Shown: positions 43,564 through 52,985, numbered from the stretch's first letter. The stretch is DNA of 64,000 nt from Acidovorax sp. Root219 (GCF_001428665.1 NZ_LMIJ01000047.1:1450-65449), one strand, 5' to 3'. Translations and numbers: made by a program. Notes: generated by a model not told the origin, from the sequence alone.

Positions 43564-44547
43564 TCAGGGGATGAGGACGGGGGCGCCGGTGGTGGCGCGG
43601 CTTTCGAGGTCGCGGTGTGCGCGCTGCACCTCGGCCAGCGGGTAGCGCTGGCCTGTGCCCAGCCGCACATGGCCGTCGCGCACGGCGTCGAAGAAGGCCT
43701 GGGCCGACGAGCGCAGTTCGGCCGGGTCGGCCACGAAGCTGCGCAGGGTGGGGCGGCACACGCTGAGTGACTTCGCATGCAGGATCTGCAGGTCGAAGGC
43801 TTCCACGTCGCCCGAGGCCGTGCCGTAGTTGACCGCCAGGCCGCGCGGGCGCAGGCACTGCAGCGAGGGCAGAAAGACGTCCTTGCCCACCGCGTCGTAC
43901 ACCACGCCCACCCCCACGCCGCCGGTCAGCTCCAGGGTGCGCGCCACGAAGTCTTCGCGGCGGTAGTCGATCACGTGGTGGCAGCCATGCGCCAGCGCCA
44001 CCTCGGCCTTGGCGGCCGAACCCACGGTGCCGATCACCGTGGCGCCCAGCGCGCGCGCCCACTGCGACAGGATGAGCCCCATGCCGCCTGCGGCCGCATG
44101 CACCAGCACCGCCTCGCCGGGGCGCACCACGTACAGGCGGCGCAGCAGGTACTCGGCCGTCAGGCCGCGCAGCAGGTTGGCGCCCGCAATGTCCTCGGGT
44201 ATCCAGTCCGGCAGCGCCACCACGCGGTGTGCCGGCACGTTGCGCGTGACTTGGTAGGCGCCCGGGTGCAAATAGGCCACTGCCTGGCCCGCCGTGAAGG
44301 CCGTGACGCCCGGGCCCACCGCCTGCACCACGCCCGCGCCCTGGGCACCAGGGGTGATGGGGAAGGGCGTGGCCGAGTGCGGGCCGTGGCCGCCGCGGCG
44401 CTGGTAGATGTCCGCGAAGTTCAGGCCGATGGCCGTCTGGCGGATCTGGACTTCGCCTGCGGCGGGGGGAGGAACGTCGACCTGCACAGGTTCGAGTACG
44501 TCGGCTTCCCCGTGGCGATGGATGTGGATGGAAAGGCTTTTTGTCAT
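43564..44547 (-). CDS. NADPH:quinone oxidoreductase-like MDR protein
   Basis: 327 aa zinc-independent medium-chain reductase. GroES-like N half with GLNFADIYQRRGGHG, nucleotide-binding motif HAAAGGMGLILSQWARALGA in the Rossmann half, and DAVGKDVFLPSLQCL. QOR-type enzymes reduce quinones or enones with NADPH. First gene of the minus-strand operon, divergent from the ABC transporter across a 131-bp gap that contains a strong palindrome. Confidence 0.9.
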   Translation of the reverse strand: MTKSLSIHIHRHGEADVLEPVQVDVPPPAAGEVQIRQTAIGLNFADIYQRRGGHGPHSATPFPITPGAQGAGVVQAVGPGVTAFTAGQAVAYLHPGAYQVTRNVPAHRVVALPDWIPEDIAGANLLRGLTAEYLLRRLYVVRPGEAVLVHAAAGGMGLILSQWARALGATVIGTVGSAAKAEVALAHGCHHVIDYRREDFVARTLELTGGVGVGVVYDAVGKDVFLPSLQCLRPRGLAVNYGTASGDVEAFDLQILHAKSLSVCRPTLRSFVADPAELRSSAQAFFDAVRDGHVRLGTGQRYPLAEVQRAHRDLESRATTGAPVLIP

Positions 44548-44580
44548 GGCAGCGCCATTAGAGCCTTCGGCATGCTCTAA

Positions 44581-44611
44581 AAAAATACATACAAACCATT
44601 AGTGTATTTTT
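44581..44611. promoter_or_regulatory. Large inverted repeat in divergent gap, candidate GntR operator
   Basis: AAAAATACA (44581-44589) and TGTATTTTT (44603-44611) are perfect 9-bp arms around a 13-bp spacer, in an AT-rich gap between the minus-strand QOR-GST-GntR genes and the plus-strand ABC genes. Assignment to the nearby GntR protein is by position only. Confidence 0.5.
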
Positions 44612-44678
44612 ATAAACATCATGTGCATACTGAAAAAAGGCCGACACCGATCGGTCACCAACGATCAGGAGACAACCC

Positions 44679-45722
44679 ATGTTCTTGCGCAGACGAGAGT
44701 TCGGTGTGATGGCGGCCAGCGCACTGGCCTTTCCCGCGATAGTCCGGGCACAGGCCCCCGCCCTGGCAGCCCTGCACGATGCTGCCCGCAAGGAGGGCGA
44801 GCTCACCTGGTACACGGTGCCCCAGACCTCCGAGGTGGCTGAGAAGATGGGCCGCACCTTCACGGCGCGCTACCCGGGCATCAAGGTCAACGTGGTACGC
44901 ACCACGGCGCAGGTGGCCTACCAGCGCCTGAACCAGGACCTCAAGGCCGGCACGCCCAACTGCGACGTGTTCACCTCCACGGACCTGGCGCACTACGTGG
45001 ACCTCAAGGGCCGCAACCTGCTGCTCAAGTTTCTGCCGGCCGCCGTGGCCCGGCAGGACAAGCGCGTGCAGAACATGGACCCGGACGGCTACTTCCACGC
45101 ATCAAGCTGCTTCATGATGGGCCTGGTCTACAACACCCAGAAGGTCTCGGCCGCCGCAGCGCCCAAGAGCTGGGCCGACCTGCTCGACCCCAAGTGGAGC
45201 GGCGCTGCCCTGGTGGCGCACCCTGCCTACAGCGGCGCGGCCGGTGCCTGGTGCATCGAGATGCGCAAGCTCTACGGCGACGACTTCTTCAAGAAGCTGG
45301 CCGCGAACAAGGCGCACGTGAGCCGCTCGACCATCGACGCGGTGACGGCGGTGATTTCCGGCGAGTCATCGGTCTCCGCCGGGCCGATGAGCCTGGCCGC
45401 ACGGTCGGCCGCCAAGGGCAACCCGGTGGCCACGCTGGTGCCCAAGGAGGGGCCGGTGCTGATCCTCTCGCCCACGGGCATCCTGGCCAACACGCGCCGG
45501 CCCAATGCCTCCAAGCTGTTCATGGAGTGGATGCTGGGCAGCGAAGACACCGAACGCATCTCGGTCGAGGAGTTCAGCGTGCCGCTGCGCGCCCACGCCA
45601 AGCCCGCCCCTGGCGTGATCGGCCTGGGCGACGCCAATCCGCTGCTGGCGCCCACGCCGCCGCAGATGGTCGCGCAGATCCCCAAGGTGATCGATGCCTG
45701 GCGGGAGGCCTTCGGTGTCTGA
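44679..45722 (+). CDS. ABC transporter receptor, ferric/polyamine type
   Basis: 347 aa, extracellular solute-binding family 1 (AfuA/FbpA-like). Leader MFLRRREFGVMAASALAFPA with a twin-arginine-like pair and cleavage after VRAQA. Body has KEGELTWYTVPQTSEVAEKM, DVFTSTDLAHYVDL, FMMGLVYNTQKV and a C-terminal RRPNASKLFMEWML block. The tyrosine pair expected of true ferric-binding proteins is not evident, so an organic anion or acid substrate fits the catabolic surroundings. GATCAGGAG precedes the ATG. Confidence 0.87.
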   Translation: MFLRRREFGVMAASALAFPAIVRAQAPALAALHDAARKEGELTWYTVPQTSEVAEKMGRTFTARYPGIKVNVVRTTAQVAYQRLNQDLKAGTPNCDVFTSTDLAHYVDLKGRNLLLKFLPAAVARQDKRVQNMDPDGYFHASSCFMMGLVYNTQKVSAAAAPKSWADLLDPKWSGAALVAHPAYSGAAGAWCIEMRKLYGDDFFKKLAANKAHVSRSTIDAVTAVISGESSVSAGPMSLAARSAAKGNPVATLVPKEGPVLILSPTGILANTRRPNASKLFMEWMLGSEDTERISVEEFSVPLRAHAKPAPGVIGLGDANPLLAPTPPQMVAQIPKVIDAWREAFGV

Positions 45723-47436
45723 CGCCATGGCCCTCCATCCTCCGGCTGTGCGCCGGGTCTCCGGCCGCCTGGGTGATCCTTCGGTCTGGCTGTTCGGTGC
45801 CCTCGTCGTGGTACTGGTCCTGCTGGTGGCCAACCCCATCCTGCGCCTGGTGTGGGACAGCTTCCACACGGCAGATGGCCAATGGTCGCTGCAGAGCTAT
45901 GTGCAGGCACTGGGCCGTGGCCGCAACCTGCAGGCGCTGCTCAACTCCCTGTACCTGGGTGTTGCCGTCACGGCCATCGCGCTGGCCTTGGGCGTGCCGC
46001 TGGCGCTGGCCGTCTCGCGCACCAACATGCCGGGGCGCGGCTTCACGCACCTGAGCGTGCTGGCAGCGTTCGTCATGCCCAACTTCCTCGGCGCGATTGC
46101 CTGGATCCTGCTGGCCGGCCCCAATGCCGGCTGGCTCAACCGCCTGGTCGTCGAGCTCACCGGGCTGCAGAAGGGGCCGTTCAACATCTTCAGCTTCTGG
46201 GGGCTGGCCTTCGTCATCGCGCTGTACACCTACCCGCTGATCTACGTGTTCACCAAGTCGGCGCTCGACCTGGTGTCCACCGAGCTGGAGGATGCCGCGA
46301 GCATCCACGGGGCCGGCAAGTTCCAGACCATGGCGCGGGTGACCTTGCCGCTGGTGCTGCCCTCGATCATCGGCGCTGCCATCCTGATCTTCCTGGAGGC
46401 GATTGCCCTGTACGGCACGCCCGCGCTGATCGCGATCCCCGCGCGCATCAACCTGGCCACCACGCAGATCGTCTCGTTCTTCCAGTACCCGCTGCAGGTG
46501 GAGCAGGCGGCGGCGTTCTCCATGCCCATCCTGCTGCTCACCATCGTGATGCTCATGCTGCAGCGCAGGCTGCTGGCGCGGCGCGGCTATGTCTCGGTGT
46601 CCGGCAAGGGCGGCGAGCGGCGGCCTTTCGACATCGGCTGGTGGAAGTGGCTGCTGCTGGCGTACTCGGGGCTGGTGGCCCTGCTCTCGGTGGTGATGCC
46701 GCTGGCCATCCTCCTGCTGGCATCGGTGTCCAAGGCCTGGGGCAAGGGTCTCGCGCTCGACAACCTCACTTGGGACAACTTCTACGGCATCTTCTTCGAG
46801 CAGCTCACGGTGCGCTCGGCCATCCTCAACACGGTGCTGTACTCGGGCGCCACGGCTCTGGTGTGCGTGGGCATGGGCATCTGCATCGCCTATGCCACGC
46901 AGCGGCGCATCACGCCGTTCCCGGTGTTCGTTCAGTTCCTGGCACTGGCGCCCGTGGCCGTGCCGGGGCTCATCCTTGCCATCGGTCTCTATGCCGCGTA
47001 TGCCGGGCCGCCGTTCTCGCTGTATGGCATGGGGGTGCTGATCGTGATCGCCTTCACCACACGCTTTTTGCCCATCGCGGTGGCGGCCAGCTCGGCGGGG
47101 GTGCGCGCCCTCAACCCCGAGCTGGAAGAGGCCGTGCGCATCCTGGGCGGCAGCCGCATCACCGTGCTCACGCGGGTGGTGGCGCCGCTGCTCAAGAAGA
47201 CGCTGCTGGGTGCATTCGTGCTCGTGTTCGTCATCTGCACCAAGGAGCTGTCCACGGCGGTGTTCCTCACCGGGCCGGGCTCGCGCGTGGTCTCGGTGCT
47301 CACGCTGGACCTGAGCGAGCAGGGCAACTACGAGACGCTGGCCGCCATGGGGGTGGTGCTGGTGGTGATCGTCACCGTGGTCGTGGCCATCGGCATGAAG
47401 CTCGCCGGGCGCGACTTCATGCTGCGCCGGGGCTGA
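45715..47436 (+). CDS. ABC transporter permease, fused two-domain type
   Basis: 573 aa with about twelve membrane segments: two BPD-type domains in one chain, as in FbpB/AfuB. EAA-like loops appear twice (ELEDAASIHGAGKFQTMARV and ELEEAVRILGGSRITVLTRV). GTG 45715 has GGGAGG 6 nt upstream and overlaps the receptor stop; ATG 45727 is the alternative. It forms the complete pore with the receptor and ATPase on either side. Confidence 0.9.
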   Translation: MSDAMALHPPAVRRVSGRLGDPSVWLFGALVVVLVLLVANPILRLVWDSFHTADGQWSLQSYVQALGRGRNLQALLNSLYLGVAVTAIALALGVPLALAVSRTNMPGRGFTHLSVLAAFVMPNFLGAIAWILLAGPNAGWLNRLVVELTGLQKGPFNIFSFWGLAFVIALYTYPLIYVFTKSALDLVSTELEDAASIHGAGKFQTMARVTLPLVLPSIIGAAILIFLEAIALYGTPALIAIPARINLATTQIVSFFQYPLQVEQAAAFSMPILLLTIVMLMLQRRLLARRGYVSVSGKGGERRPFDIGWWKWLLLAYSGLVALLSVVMPLAILLLASVSKAWGKGLALDNLTWDNFYGIFFEQLTVRSAILNTVLYSGATALVCVGMGICIAYATQRRITPFPVFVQFLALAPVAVPGLILAIGLYAAYAGPPFSLYGMGVLIVIAFTTRFLPIAVAASSAGVRALNPELEEAVRILGGSRITVLTRVVAPLLKKTLLGAFVLVFVICTKELSTAVFLTGPGSRVVSVLTLDLSEQGNYETLAAMGVVLVVIVTVVVAIGMKLAGRDFMLRRG

Positions 47437-47457
47437 AGAACTGAGGAATCAAAAAAT

Positions 47458-48522
47458 ATGTCCAAACTCGAACTCAAAGACCTGCGCAAGAACTACGGCA
47501 GCGCCTCCGTGGTGGACGGCGTCTCGCTGCAGCTGCGGCGCGGTGAACTCGTCACCCTGCTGGGCCCCTCGGGCTGCGGCAAGACCACCACCTTGCGCAT
47601 GATCGCCGGCTTCATCGAACCCAGCGCCGGTGCCATCCTGGTGGACGGGCGCGAGATATCGTCGCCCACGCGTTCGGTGCCGCCCGAGCACCGCGGCATG
47701 TCCATGATCTTCCAGAGCTATGCCATCTGGCCCAACATGACCGTGGCCGAGAACGTGGGCTTCGGCCTGCAGGTGCGCAAGACGCCCGCCGCCGAGACCG
47801 CGCAGCGCGTGAAGGAGATGCTCGATGTGGTGAAGCTCGGCCCTTACGCGCAGCGCTATCCGGCCGAACTGTCGGGCGGCCAGCAGCAGCGCGTAGCCCT
47901 GGCCCGGGCCATGATCGTGCGGCCCGAGGTGCTGCTGCTCGACGAGCCGCTGTCCAACCTCGATGCCAACCTGCGCGAAGAGATGGCCGCCGAGATCCGC
48001 CGCCTGCACGATGAGTTCCGCTTCACCACGGTCTACGTCACGCACGACCAGACCGAGGCCATGGCCATCTCCGACCGCATCGCCGTGCTGCACCAGGGCC
48101 GCCTGGAGCAGATCGACACGCCCTGGAACCTCTACAACCGGCCGCAGACGCCCTTCGTCGCGGGCTTCATCGGCAAGACCAACCTGGTGCAAGGGGCGGT
48201 GCAGGGCGGGCGCATGCGGCTCGACGGTCTGCCCGAAGGCATTCCGCTGCAGGCCGATGCGGCAGTGGGTGACCGGGCCAGTCTGCAGGCCTCCATCCGC
48301 CCGCAGTCGCTGTACCTGGGCTCCGGGCCCGATGGTGCCGTGCCGCTGGGTGCCGTGTCGGTCGTGGGCCGCACCTACCTGGGGGAATACTGGCACTACC
48401 TGGTGCAGCCCAGCGCGGGCGGCGCGCCGCTGAAGGTCCACGCGGCGCCGTCCCTGGTGCTGGAGGTCGGGCAGCAGTCGATGATGTACGTGGATCCTTA
48501 CGCCGTGGCGGCGGTGCAGTGA
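47458..48522 (+). CDS. ABC transporter ATP-binding protein, PotA/FbpC type
   Basis: 354 aa. Walker A GPSGCGKTT, Q loop MIFQSYAIWPNMTV, signature LSGGQQQRVALARAM, Walker B LLLDEPLSNLDANLRE and switch His in YVTHDQTEAM; a C-terminal TOBE-type regulatory extension (about 270-350) as in PotA/FbpC/MalK. It ends in TGATG with the next gene, so transporter and CoA-transferase are translationally coupled. Confidence 0.93.
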   Translation: MSKLELKDLRKNYGSASVVDGVSLQLRRGELVTLLGPSGCGKTTTLRMIAGFIEPSAGAILVDGREISSPTRSVPPEHRGMSMIFQSYAIWPNMTVAENVGFGLQVRKTPAAETAQRVKEMLDVVKLGPYAQRYPAELSGGQQQRVALARAMIVRPEVLLLDEPLSNLDANLREEMAAEIRRLHDEFRFTTVYVTHDQTEAMAISDRIAVLHQGRLEQIDTPWNLYNRPQTPFVAGFIGKTNLVQGAVQGGRMRLDGLPEGIPLQADAAVGDRASLQASIRPQSLYLGSGPDGAVPLGAVSVVGRTYLGEYWHYLVQPSAGGAPLKVHAAPSLVLEVGQQSMMYVDPYAVAAVQ

Positions 48523-49742
48523 TGTCTTCGAGAAACGAATTGCCCATGCAAGCCAGCCCTGCCAATACCACCTTGCCACTGTCGGGCTACCGCGTGCTCG
48601 ACCTCACCATCGCGCGCGCCGGCCCCGTGGCCGTGCGCCTGCTGGCCGACTGGGGCGCCGACGTGGTGCGCATCGATCCGCCCGACCGCAAGCCTACGCT
48701 GGGGCCGCGCCGCGGCTCCGACGAGCAGAACCTGCACCGCAACAAGCGCAGCCTGAGCCTGAACCTCAAGACCCCCGATGGCATGCGCGTGCTGCGCAAG
48801 CTCGTGGAGCGCAGCGACGTGGTGGTGGAGAACTTCCGCTCCTCCGTCAAGCAGCGCCTGGGCCTGACCTACGAGGCCCTTTGCGCCGTGAACCCGCGCA
48901 TCATCCTGGCCAGCATCTCGGGCTTCGGGCAGACCGGCCCCTATGCCGAGCGCCCGGGGCTCGACCAGATCGTGCAGGGCATGAGCGGGCTGAGCTCCGT
49001 CACCGGCGAGCCCGGGCGCGGCCCGTACCGCACGGGCATCGCCATCTCGGACACCACGGCCGGCATGTTCCTGGGCCAGGGCATCCTGCTGGCGCTGCTG
49101 CACCGCGAGCGCACGGGCCAGGGCCAGTGGGTACACACCTCGCTGCTCGAAGCCATGCTCAACAAGCTCGACTTCCAGGGCGCGCGCTACACCGTGGACG
49201 GCCACGTGGCGCGCCAGGAGGGCAATTCGCACCCCACGCTGGTGCCCATGGGCACCTTCGAGGCGCGCGACGGGCAGGTCAACATCTGCGGGCCTGGCGC
49301 CGCCATGTGGGCCAAGCTGTGCGACTTTCTGCAGGCGCCGCACCTGGCGCAGGACGAGCGCTACAAGGACCAGCCCTCGCGCCTGGCCCACCGGCGCGAG
49401 CTGGAGGAGGCCATCAGCGCGATCACCCGCCAGTTCGGCGTGGCCGACCTGGTGGAGCGCCTGAACCAGGCCGGCGTGCCCTGCGGGCCGGTGTACGACA
49501 TCGGCCAGGCCTTCGAGGACGCGCAGGCAAAGCACCTGCGCATGACGCGGCCCGCGCTGCACGCCGAGATGGGCCCGCTGCAGCTGCTGCGCTCGCCCAT
49601 CAACCTCTCGGCCTGCGCGCATGCCGAGGCCTTCCACCGCGCCGCGCCCGATGCCGGCGAGCACACCGACGACGTGCTGCGCGAGCTGGGCTACACCGAT
49701 GCATCGATTGTCGCCATGCGCGGCGAGGGGGCGGTGGCATGA
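48522..49742 (+). CDS. Class III (CaiB/BaiF) CoA-transferase
   Basis: 406 aa from ATG 48522 (coupled TGATG); a start at 48546 is possible. GYRVLDLTIARAGPVAVRLLAD, NKRSLSLNLKTPDGM, VVVENFRSSVKQRLGL and SGFGQTGPYAERPGLD are family hallmarks. The position of the usual catalytic Asp (SMxDA in formyl-CoA transferase) is Glu210 here (SLLEAML), and the preceding motif reads GQWVHTS, so activity may differ from the standard mechanism. It probably loads CoA onto the acid imported by the preceding ABC system for processing by the two crotonase proteins. Confidence 0.88.
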   Translation: MSSRNELPMQASPANTTLPLSGYRVLDLTIARAGPVAVRLLADWGADVVRIDPPDRKPTLGPRRGSDEQNLHRNKRSLSLNLKTPDGMRVLRKLVERSDVVVENFRSSVKQRLGLTYEALCAVNPRIILASISGFGQTGPYAERPGLDQIVQGMSGLSSVTGEPGRGPYRTGIAISDTTAGMFLGQGILLALLHRERTGQGQWVHTSLLEAMLNKLDFQGARYTVDGHVARQEGNSHPTLVPMGTFEARDGQVNICGPGAAMWAKLCDFLQAPHLAQDERYKDQPSRLAHRRELEEAISAITRQFGVADLVERLNQAGVPCGPVYDIGQAFEDAQAKHLRMTRPALHAEMGPLQLLRSPINLSACAHAEAFHRAAPDAGEHTDDVLRELGYTDASIVAMRGEGAVA

Positions 49743-50545
49743 GCGCACTGGACCTGGGAACCCCGCGCATCCTGGCCGAGGTGCAGGGCGGCGTGGGCTG
49801 GATCACCTTCAACCACCCGGAGCGGCGCAATGCCATGTCGCTGGACATGTGGCAGGGCCTGGGCATCGCGGCCGAGGCCTTCGAGCGCGACCCGGCCGTG
49901 CGTGCCGTGGTCATGAAGGGCGCAGGCGGCAAGGCCTTCGTCTCGGGTGCCGACATCTCGGAATTCGAGCAGCACCGGGCCGACGCGCAGCAGAAGCAGA
50001 CCTACGACGCCATCGCCGCACGCGGCCATGCCGGGCTGGCTGCGCTGAGCAAGCCTCTGATTGCGATGATCGAAGGCTACTGCGTGGGTGGCGGGCTGGC
50101 GATCGCGCTCGCGGCGGACGTGCGCTTTGCTGCTTCATCCTCGCGCTTTGCCATCCCCGCCGCCCGGCTGGGCCTGGGCTATGACTACCGGGGCGTGGCC
50201 GCGCTGGCGCGGCTGGTGGGGCCGTCCACCGCCAAGGACATTCTCTTCAGCGCACGCTTCCTGGAGGCCGACGAGGCACTGCGCGTGGGCCTGGTCAACT
50301 TCGTGGTCGACGGGGCGCAACTCTACGACCGCGTGGCCGCCTATGCCGCACAGATCGCCGCCAATGCGCCCCTGACCGTGCATGCGGCCAAGCAGGCGCT
50401 GCAGGCGTTCGAGCGCTACTCCGACGCAGCCGAAGGCGCCGATGCGGTGGCCGCCCTGGTGCTGCGCTGCTTTGACAGTGATGACTACCGGGAGGGCCGC
50501 CGCGCCTTCCTGGCCAAGCGCACCCCTCAATTCCAAGGCCGATGA
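49739..50545 (+). CDS. Crotonase-family protein 1 (enoyl-CoA hydratase/isomerase-like)
   Basis: 268 aa. Oxyanion-hole regions are present (FVSGADISEFEQ and YCVGGGLAIALAADVRFA), but both glutamates of classical hydratases are replaced: the residue after GGGC is Ala (GGGLAIAL) and the FxxPE glutamate is Ala (FAIPAARLGLGY). A different crotonase-fold reaction (hydrolase, decarboxylase, isomerase) is therefore likely. ATG 49739 overlaps the CoA-transferase stop by 4 bp, so the open frame upstream is not used. Confidence 0.88.
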   Translation: MSALDLGTPRILAEVQGGVGWITFNHPERRNAMSLDMWQGLGIAAEAFERDPAVRAVVMKGAGGKAFVSGADISEFEQHRADAQQKQTYDAIAARGHAGLAALSKPLIAMIEGYCVGGGLAIALAADVRFAASSSRFAIPAARLGLGYDYRGVAALARLVGPSTAKDILFSARFLEADEALRVGLVNFVVDGAQLYDRVAAYAAQIAANAPLTVHAAKQALQAFERYSDAAEGADAVAALVLRCFDSDDYREGRRAFLAKRTPQFQGR

Positions 50546-50552
50546 CATTCCG

Positions 50553-51302
50553 ATGAACGCACTTCCCGAACTCACCACCGACGGCGCGGTCGCCACCATC
50601 ACCCTGCGCCGGCCCGAGCAGGCCAACCGCCTCACGGCCGATGACCTGGAGCACCTGGCTGCACTGATAGCGCAGGTCAACCAGCGCCCCGACATCCTGG
50701 TGCTGCAGCTGCGCAGCACCGGCAAGTACTTCTGCAGCGGCTACGACATCGGCAGCATCGGTGCCCCGCGCAAGATCGATTTCGCGGGCATGGTCGATGC
50801 GCTGGAGATGGCACGGCCCGTGACCATCGCCGTGCTGCACGGAGGCGTCTACGGCGGGGCCACCGACCTGGCACTGGCCTGCGATTTCCGCGTAGGGGCC
50901 GAGGGCATCGACATGTTCATGCCGGCCGCGCGCCTGGGCCTGCATTACTACCGCTCGGGCATGGAGCGCTATGTGAGCCGGCTGGGGCTGGACCATGCCA
51001 AGCTGCTGTTCCTCACCGCGCGCAAGATCGGCGCGGCGCAGATGCTGCGCATCGGCTACCTCACGCAACTGGTGGAGGCGGCGCAGCTGGAGGACGAGGT
51101 GGCCGGCCTGGCGAGCGACTGCGCCAGCATGGCGCCGCTGGCCCTGGTGGGCATGAAGCGCCACCTGAACCGCATGGCCCGGGGCACGCTGGACGTGGAC
51201 GAGTTCAACGCCGATACCCTGCGCGCCTACCAGTCGGCGGACCTGCGCGAGGGCCAGGCGGCCTGGGCGCAAAAGCGCCCACCCCAATTCACCGGCCAGT
51301 GA
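50553..51302 (+). CDS. Crotonase-family protein 2 (enoyl-CoA hydratase/isomerase-like)
   Basis: 249 aa. Contains FCSGYDIGSIGAPR and GGVYGGATDLALACDFRVG; the first catalytic Glu position is Asp and the second is Ala (FMPAARLGLHYYRSG), so like its neighbour it is not a standard hydratase. Both proteins share the PAARLGL.Y.Y segment, suggesting they are paralogues by duplication. ATG 50553 lies 7 bp after the previous stop. Likely acts on the same CoA thioester or a later intermediate. Confidence 0.87.
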   Translation: MNALPELTTDGAVATITLRRPEQANRLTADDLEHLAALIAQVNQRPDILVLQLRSTGKYFCSGYDIGSIGAPRKIDFAGMVDALEMARPVTIAVLHGGVYGGATDLALACDFRVGAEGIDMFMPAARLGLHYYRSGMERYVSRLGLDHAKLLFLTARKIGAAQMLRIGYLTQLVEAAQLEDEVAGLASDCASMAPLALVGMKRHLNRMARGTLDVDEFNADTLRAYQSADLREGQAAWAQKRPPQFTGQ

Positions 51303-51330
51303 TGAACCGCCGGCACAGGAGACCACCGCC

Positions 51331-52290
51331 ATGAAACTGCACTGCATCGCATCTGCCCTGCTGCTCGGCCTGGCGGCTCCGGCCATGGCCAGCGACTACC
51401 CTGCCAAGCCCATCCGCCTCATCGTGGGTTATTCGCCCTCGGGCGCGGGCGACGGCATCGCGCGCATCGTCGCCGAGGCCATGGGCAAGGAACTCGGGCA
51501 GGGCATCGTCGTGGACAACAAGCCCGGGGCGGGCAGCACCCTGGCCTCCACGCTGCTCTCGCGGGCCCCTGCGGACGGCTACACCATCGGCCTGGCCACG
51601 GGCACGCTCTACGGCATCGACCAGCATCTGTACAACGTGCGCTACACCCCGGCAGACTTCACGCCCATCAACCGCCTGACCGTCTCGCCCCTGGTGCTGG
51701 CGGTCAGCCCCAAGAGCGGCATCACCCAACTCAAGGACCTGATCGCAACGGCCAAGGCGCGGCCGGGCCAACTCAACTATTCCTCATCGGGCATCGGCGG
51801 TTCGCCGCACCTGGCGGCGCTGACCTTCGAGAGGGCCATCGAGGCCACCATGGTGCACATCCCCTTCAAGGGCGGAGCGCCCGCGCTGCAGGCCGTGGCC
51901 ACGGGCGAGGTGGACCTGTCGTTCGGCACGGCAGCCTCGGTGCTGCCACTGGGCCGTCAGGGCGTGGTGAAGATGCTGGGCGTGACCACACAGCAGCCAT
52001 CGGCGGTGGCGCCCGGAGTGCCCACCCTCGATTCGCAGGGGCTGCCCGGTTTCGAGTTCTCGTTCTGGTTCGGGCTGTTCGGCCCGGCGAAGCTGCCCCC
52101 TGATGTGCAGGCCCGGCTGGTCGCCGCATCCAGCAAGGTGCTGGCCGACCCGCAGGTGCAGGAGAAGCTGCTGGCCACCGGCAACGAGGCCGCGCCGTTT
52201 GCCACGCCGGCCGCATTCAATGCCTGGGCGGCGGATGCCGGCAAGGCGCAACTCGAGCGCGTGAAGAACGCCAATGTGAAGGTGGAATAA
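51331..52290 (+). CDS. Bug-family (TTT) periplasmic solute-binding protein
   Basis: 319 aa. Cleavable signal peptide ending AMASDYPAKPIRL; family marks SDYPAKPIRLIVGYSPSG, VVDNKPGAGSTLAS and GQLNYSSSGIGGSPHLA. Bug/TctC-like receptors bind carboxylates and amides and are hugely expanded in Burkholderiales; no TctA/TctB membrane subunits are nearby. AGGAGACCACC precedes the ATG. Co-directional with the crotonase genes, so a sensor or receptor for the cluster substrate. Confidence 0.92.
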   Translation: MKLHCIASALLLGLAAPAMASDYPAKPIRLIVGYSPSGAGDGIARIVAEAMGKELGQGIVVDNKPGAGSTLASTLLSRAPADGYTIGLATGTLYGIDQHLYNVRYTPADFTPINRLTVSPLVLAVSPKSGITQLKDLIATAKARPGQLNYSSSGIGGSPHLAALTFERAIEATMVHIPFKGGAPALQAVATGEVDLSFGTAASVLPLGRQGVVKMLGVTTQQPSAVAPGVPTLDSQGLPGFEFSFWFGLFGPAKLPPDVQARLVAASSKVLADPQVQEKLLATGNEAAPFATPAAFNAWAADAGKAQLERVKNANVKVE

Positions 52291-52292
52291 CA

Positions 52293-52985
52293 ATGATCGA
52301 CGTCTATTCCTGGGCCACGCCCAATGGCCACAAGGTCCACATCCTGCTGGAGGAGTGTGGCCTGCCATACCGTGCACACCCCGTGAACATCGGCGCGGGC
52401 GAGCAGTTCCGGCCTGAGTTCCTGGCCATCAGCCCGAACAACAAGATCCCGGCGATCCGTGATCCGGAGGGCCCGGACGGGCAGCCCATCACCCTGTTCG
52501 AATCGGGCGCCATCCTGCTGTACCTGGCAGGCAAGACCGGTCGCTTCCTGCCACCCGACGACCGGGGCCGCTACGAGGTGCTGCAGTGGCTCATGTTCCA
52601 GATGGGCGGTGTGGGCCCCATGCTCGGGCAGAACCACCATTTCAGGCTCTATGCCCCCGAGAAAATCCCCTATGCCATCGACCGCTACGCCAACGAAGCG
52701 AAGCGGCTCTACGGCGTGATCGAGCGGCGGCTGGCCGCCAGCCCCTGGCTCGGAGGCGAGGATTATTCGATTGCCGACATGGCGGTATGGCCCTGGCTGC
52801 GCAACTGGGAAAGGCAGGGCATCACCCTGTCGGATCACCCGCACCTCGAACGCTGGTTTGCTGCCGTGGGCAGCCGCCCGGCGGTGCAGCGCGGCATCGC
52901 GGTGCTGGCGGACCTGCGCAAGCCCGCGCACGATGCGCAAGCGCGCGACGTGCTGTTCGGGGCGCAGCAGTACGCGAAGCGCTGA
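52293..52985 (+). CDS. Glutathione S-transferase, YfcG/Ure2-like
   Basis: 230 aa. Starts IDVYSWATPNGHKVHILLEE, with SPNNKIPAIRDPEG, LFESGAILLYLAGKTGRFLP, and a helical domain containing WLMFQMGGVGPMLGQNHHF and YSIADMAVWPWLRNW, the disulfide-reductase GST subgroup. It starts 2 bp after the Bug gene stop, the end of the plus-strand operon. Second GST of the region. Confidence 0.92.
   Translation: MIDVYSWATPNGHKVHILLEECGLPYRAHPVNIGAGEQFRPEFLAISPNNKIPAIRDPEGPDGQPITLFESGAILLYLAGKTGRFLPPDDRGRYEVLQWLMFQMGGVGPMLGQNHHFRLYAPEKIPYAIDRYANEAKRLYGVIERRLAASPWLGGEDYSIADMAVWPWLRNWERQGITLSDHPHLERWFAAVGSRPAVQRGIAVLADLRKPAHDAQARDVLFGAQQYAKR

Noticed and set aside
45715-47436. Frameshifted fusion as an explanation for the long permease
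   Set aside because: Two-domain single-chain permeases are normal in the ferric-type ABC family, and both EAA loops are intact.
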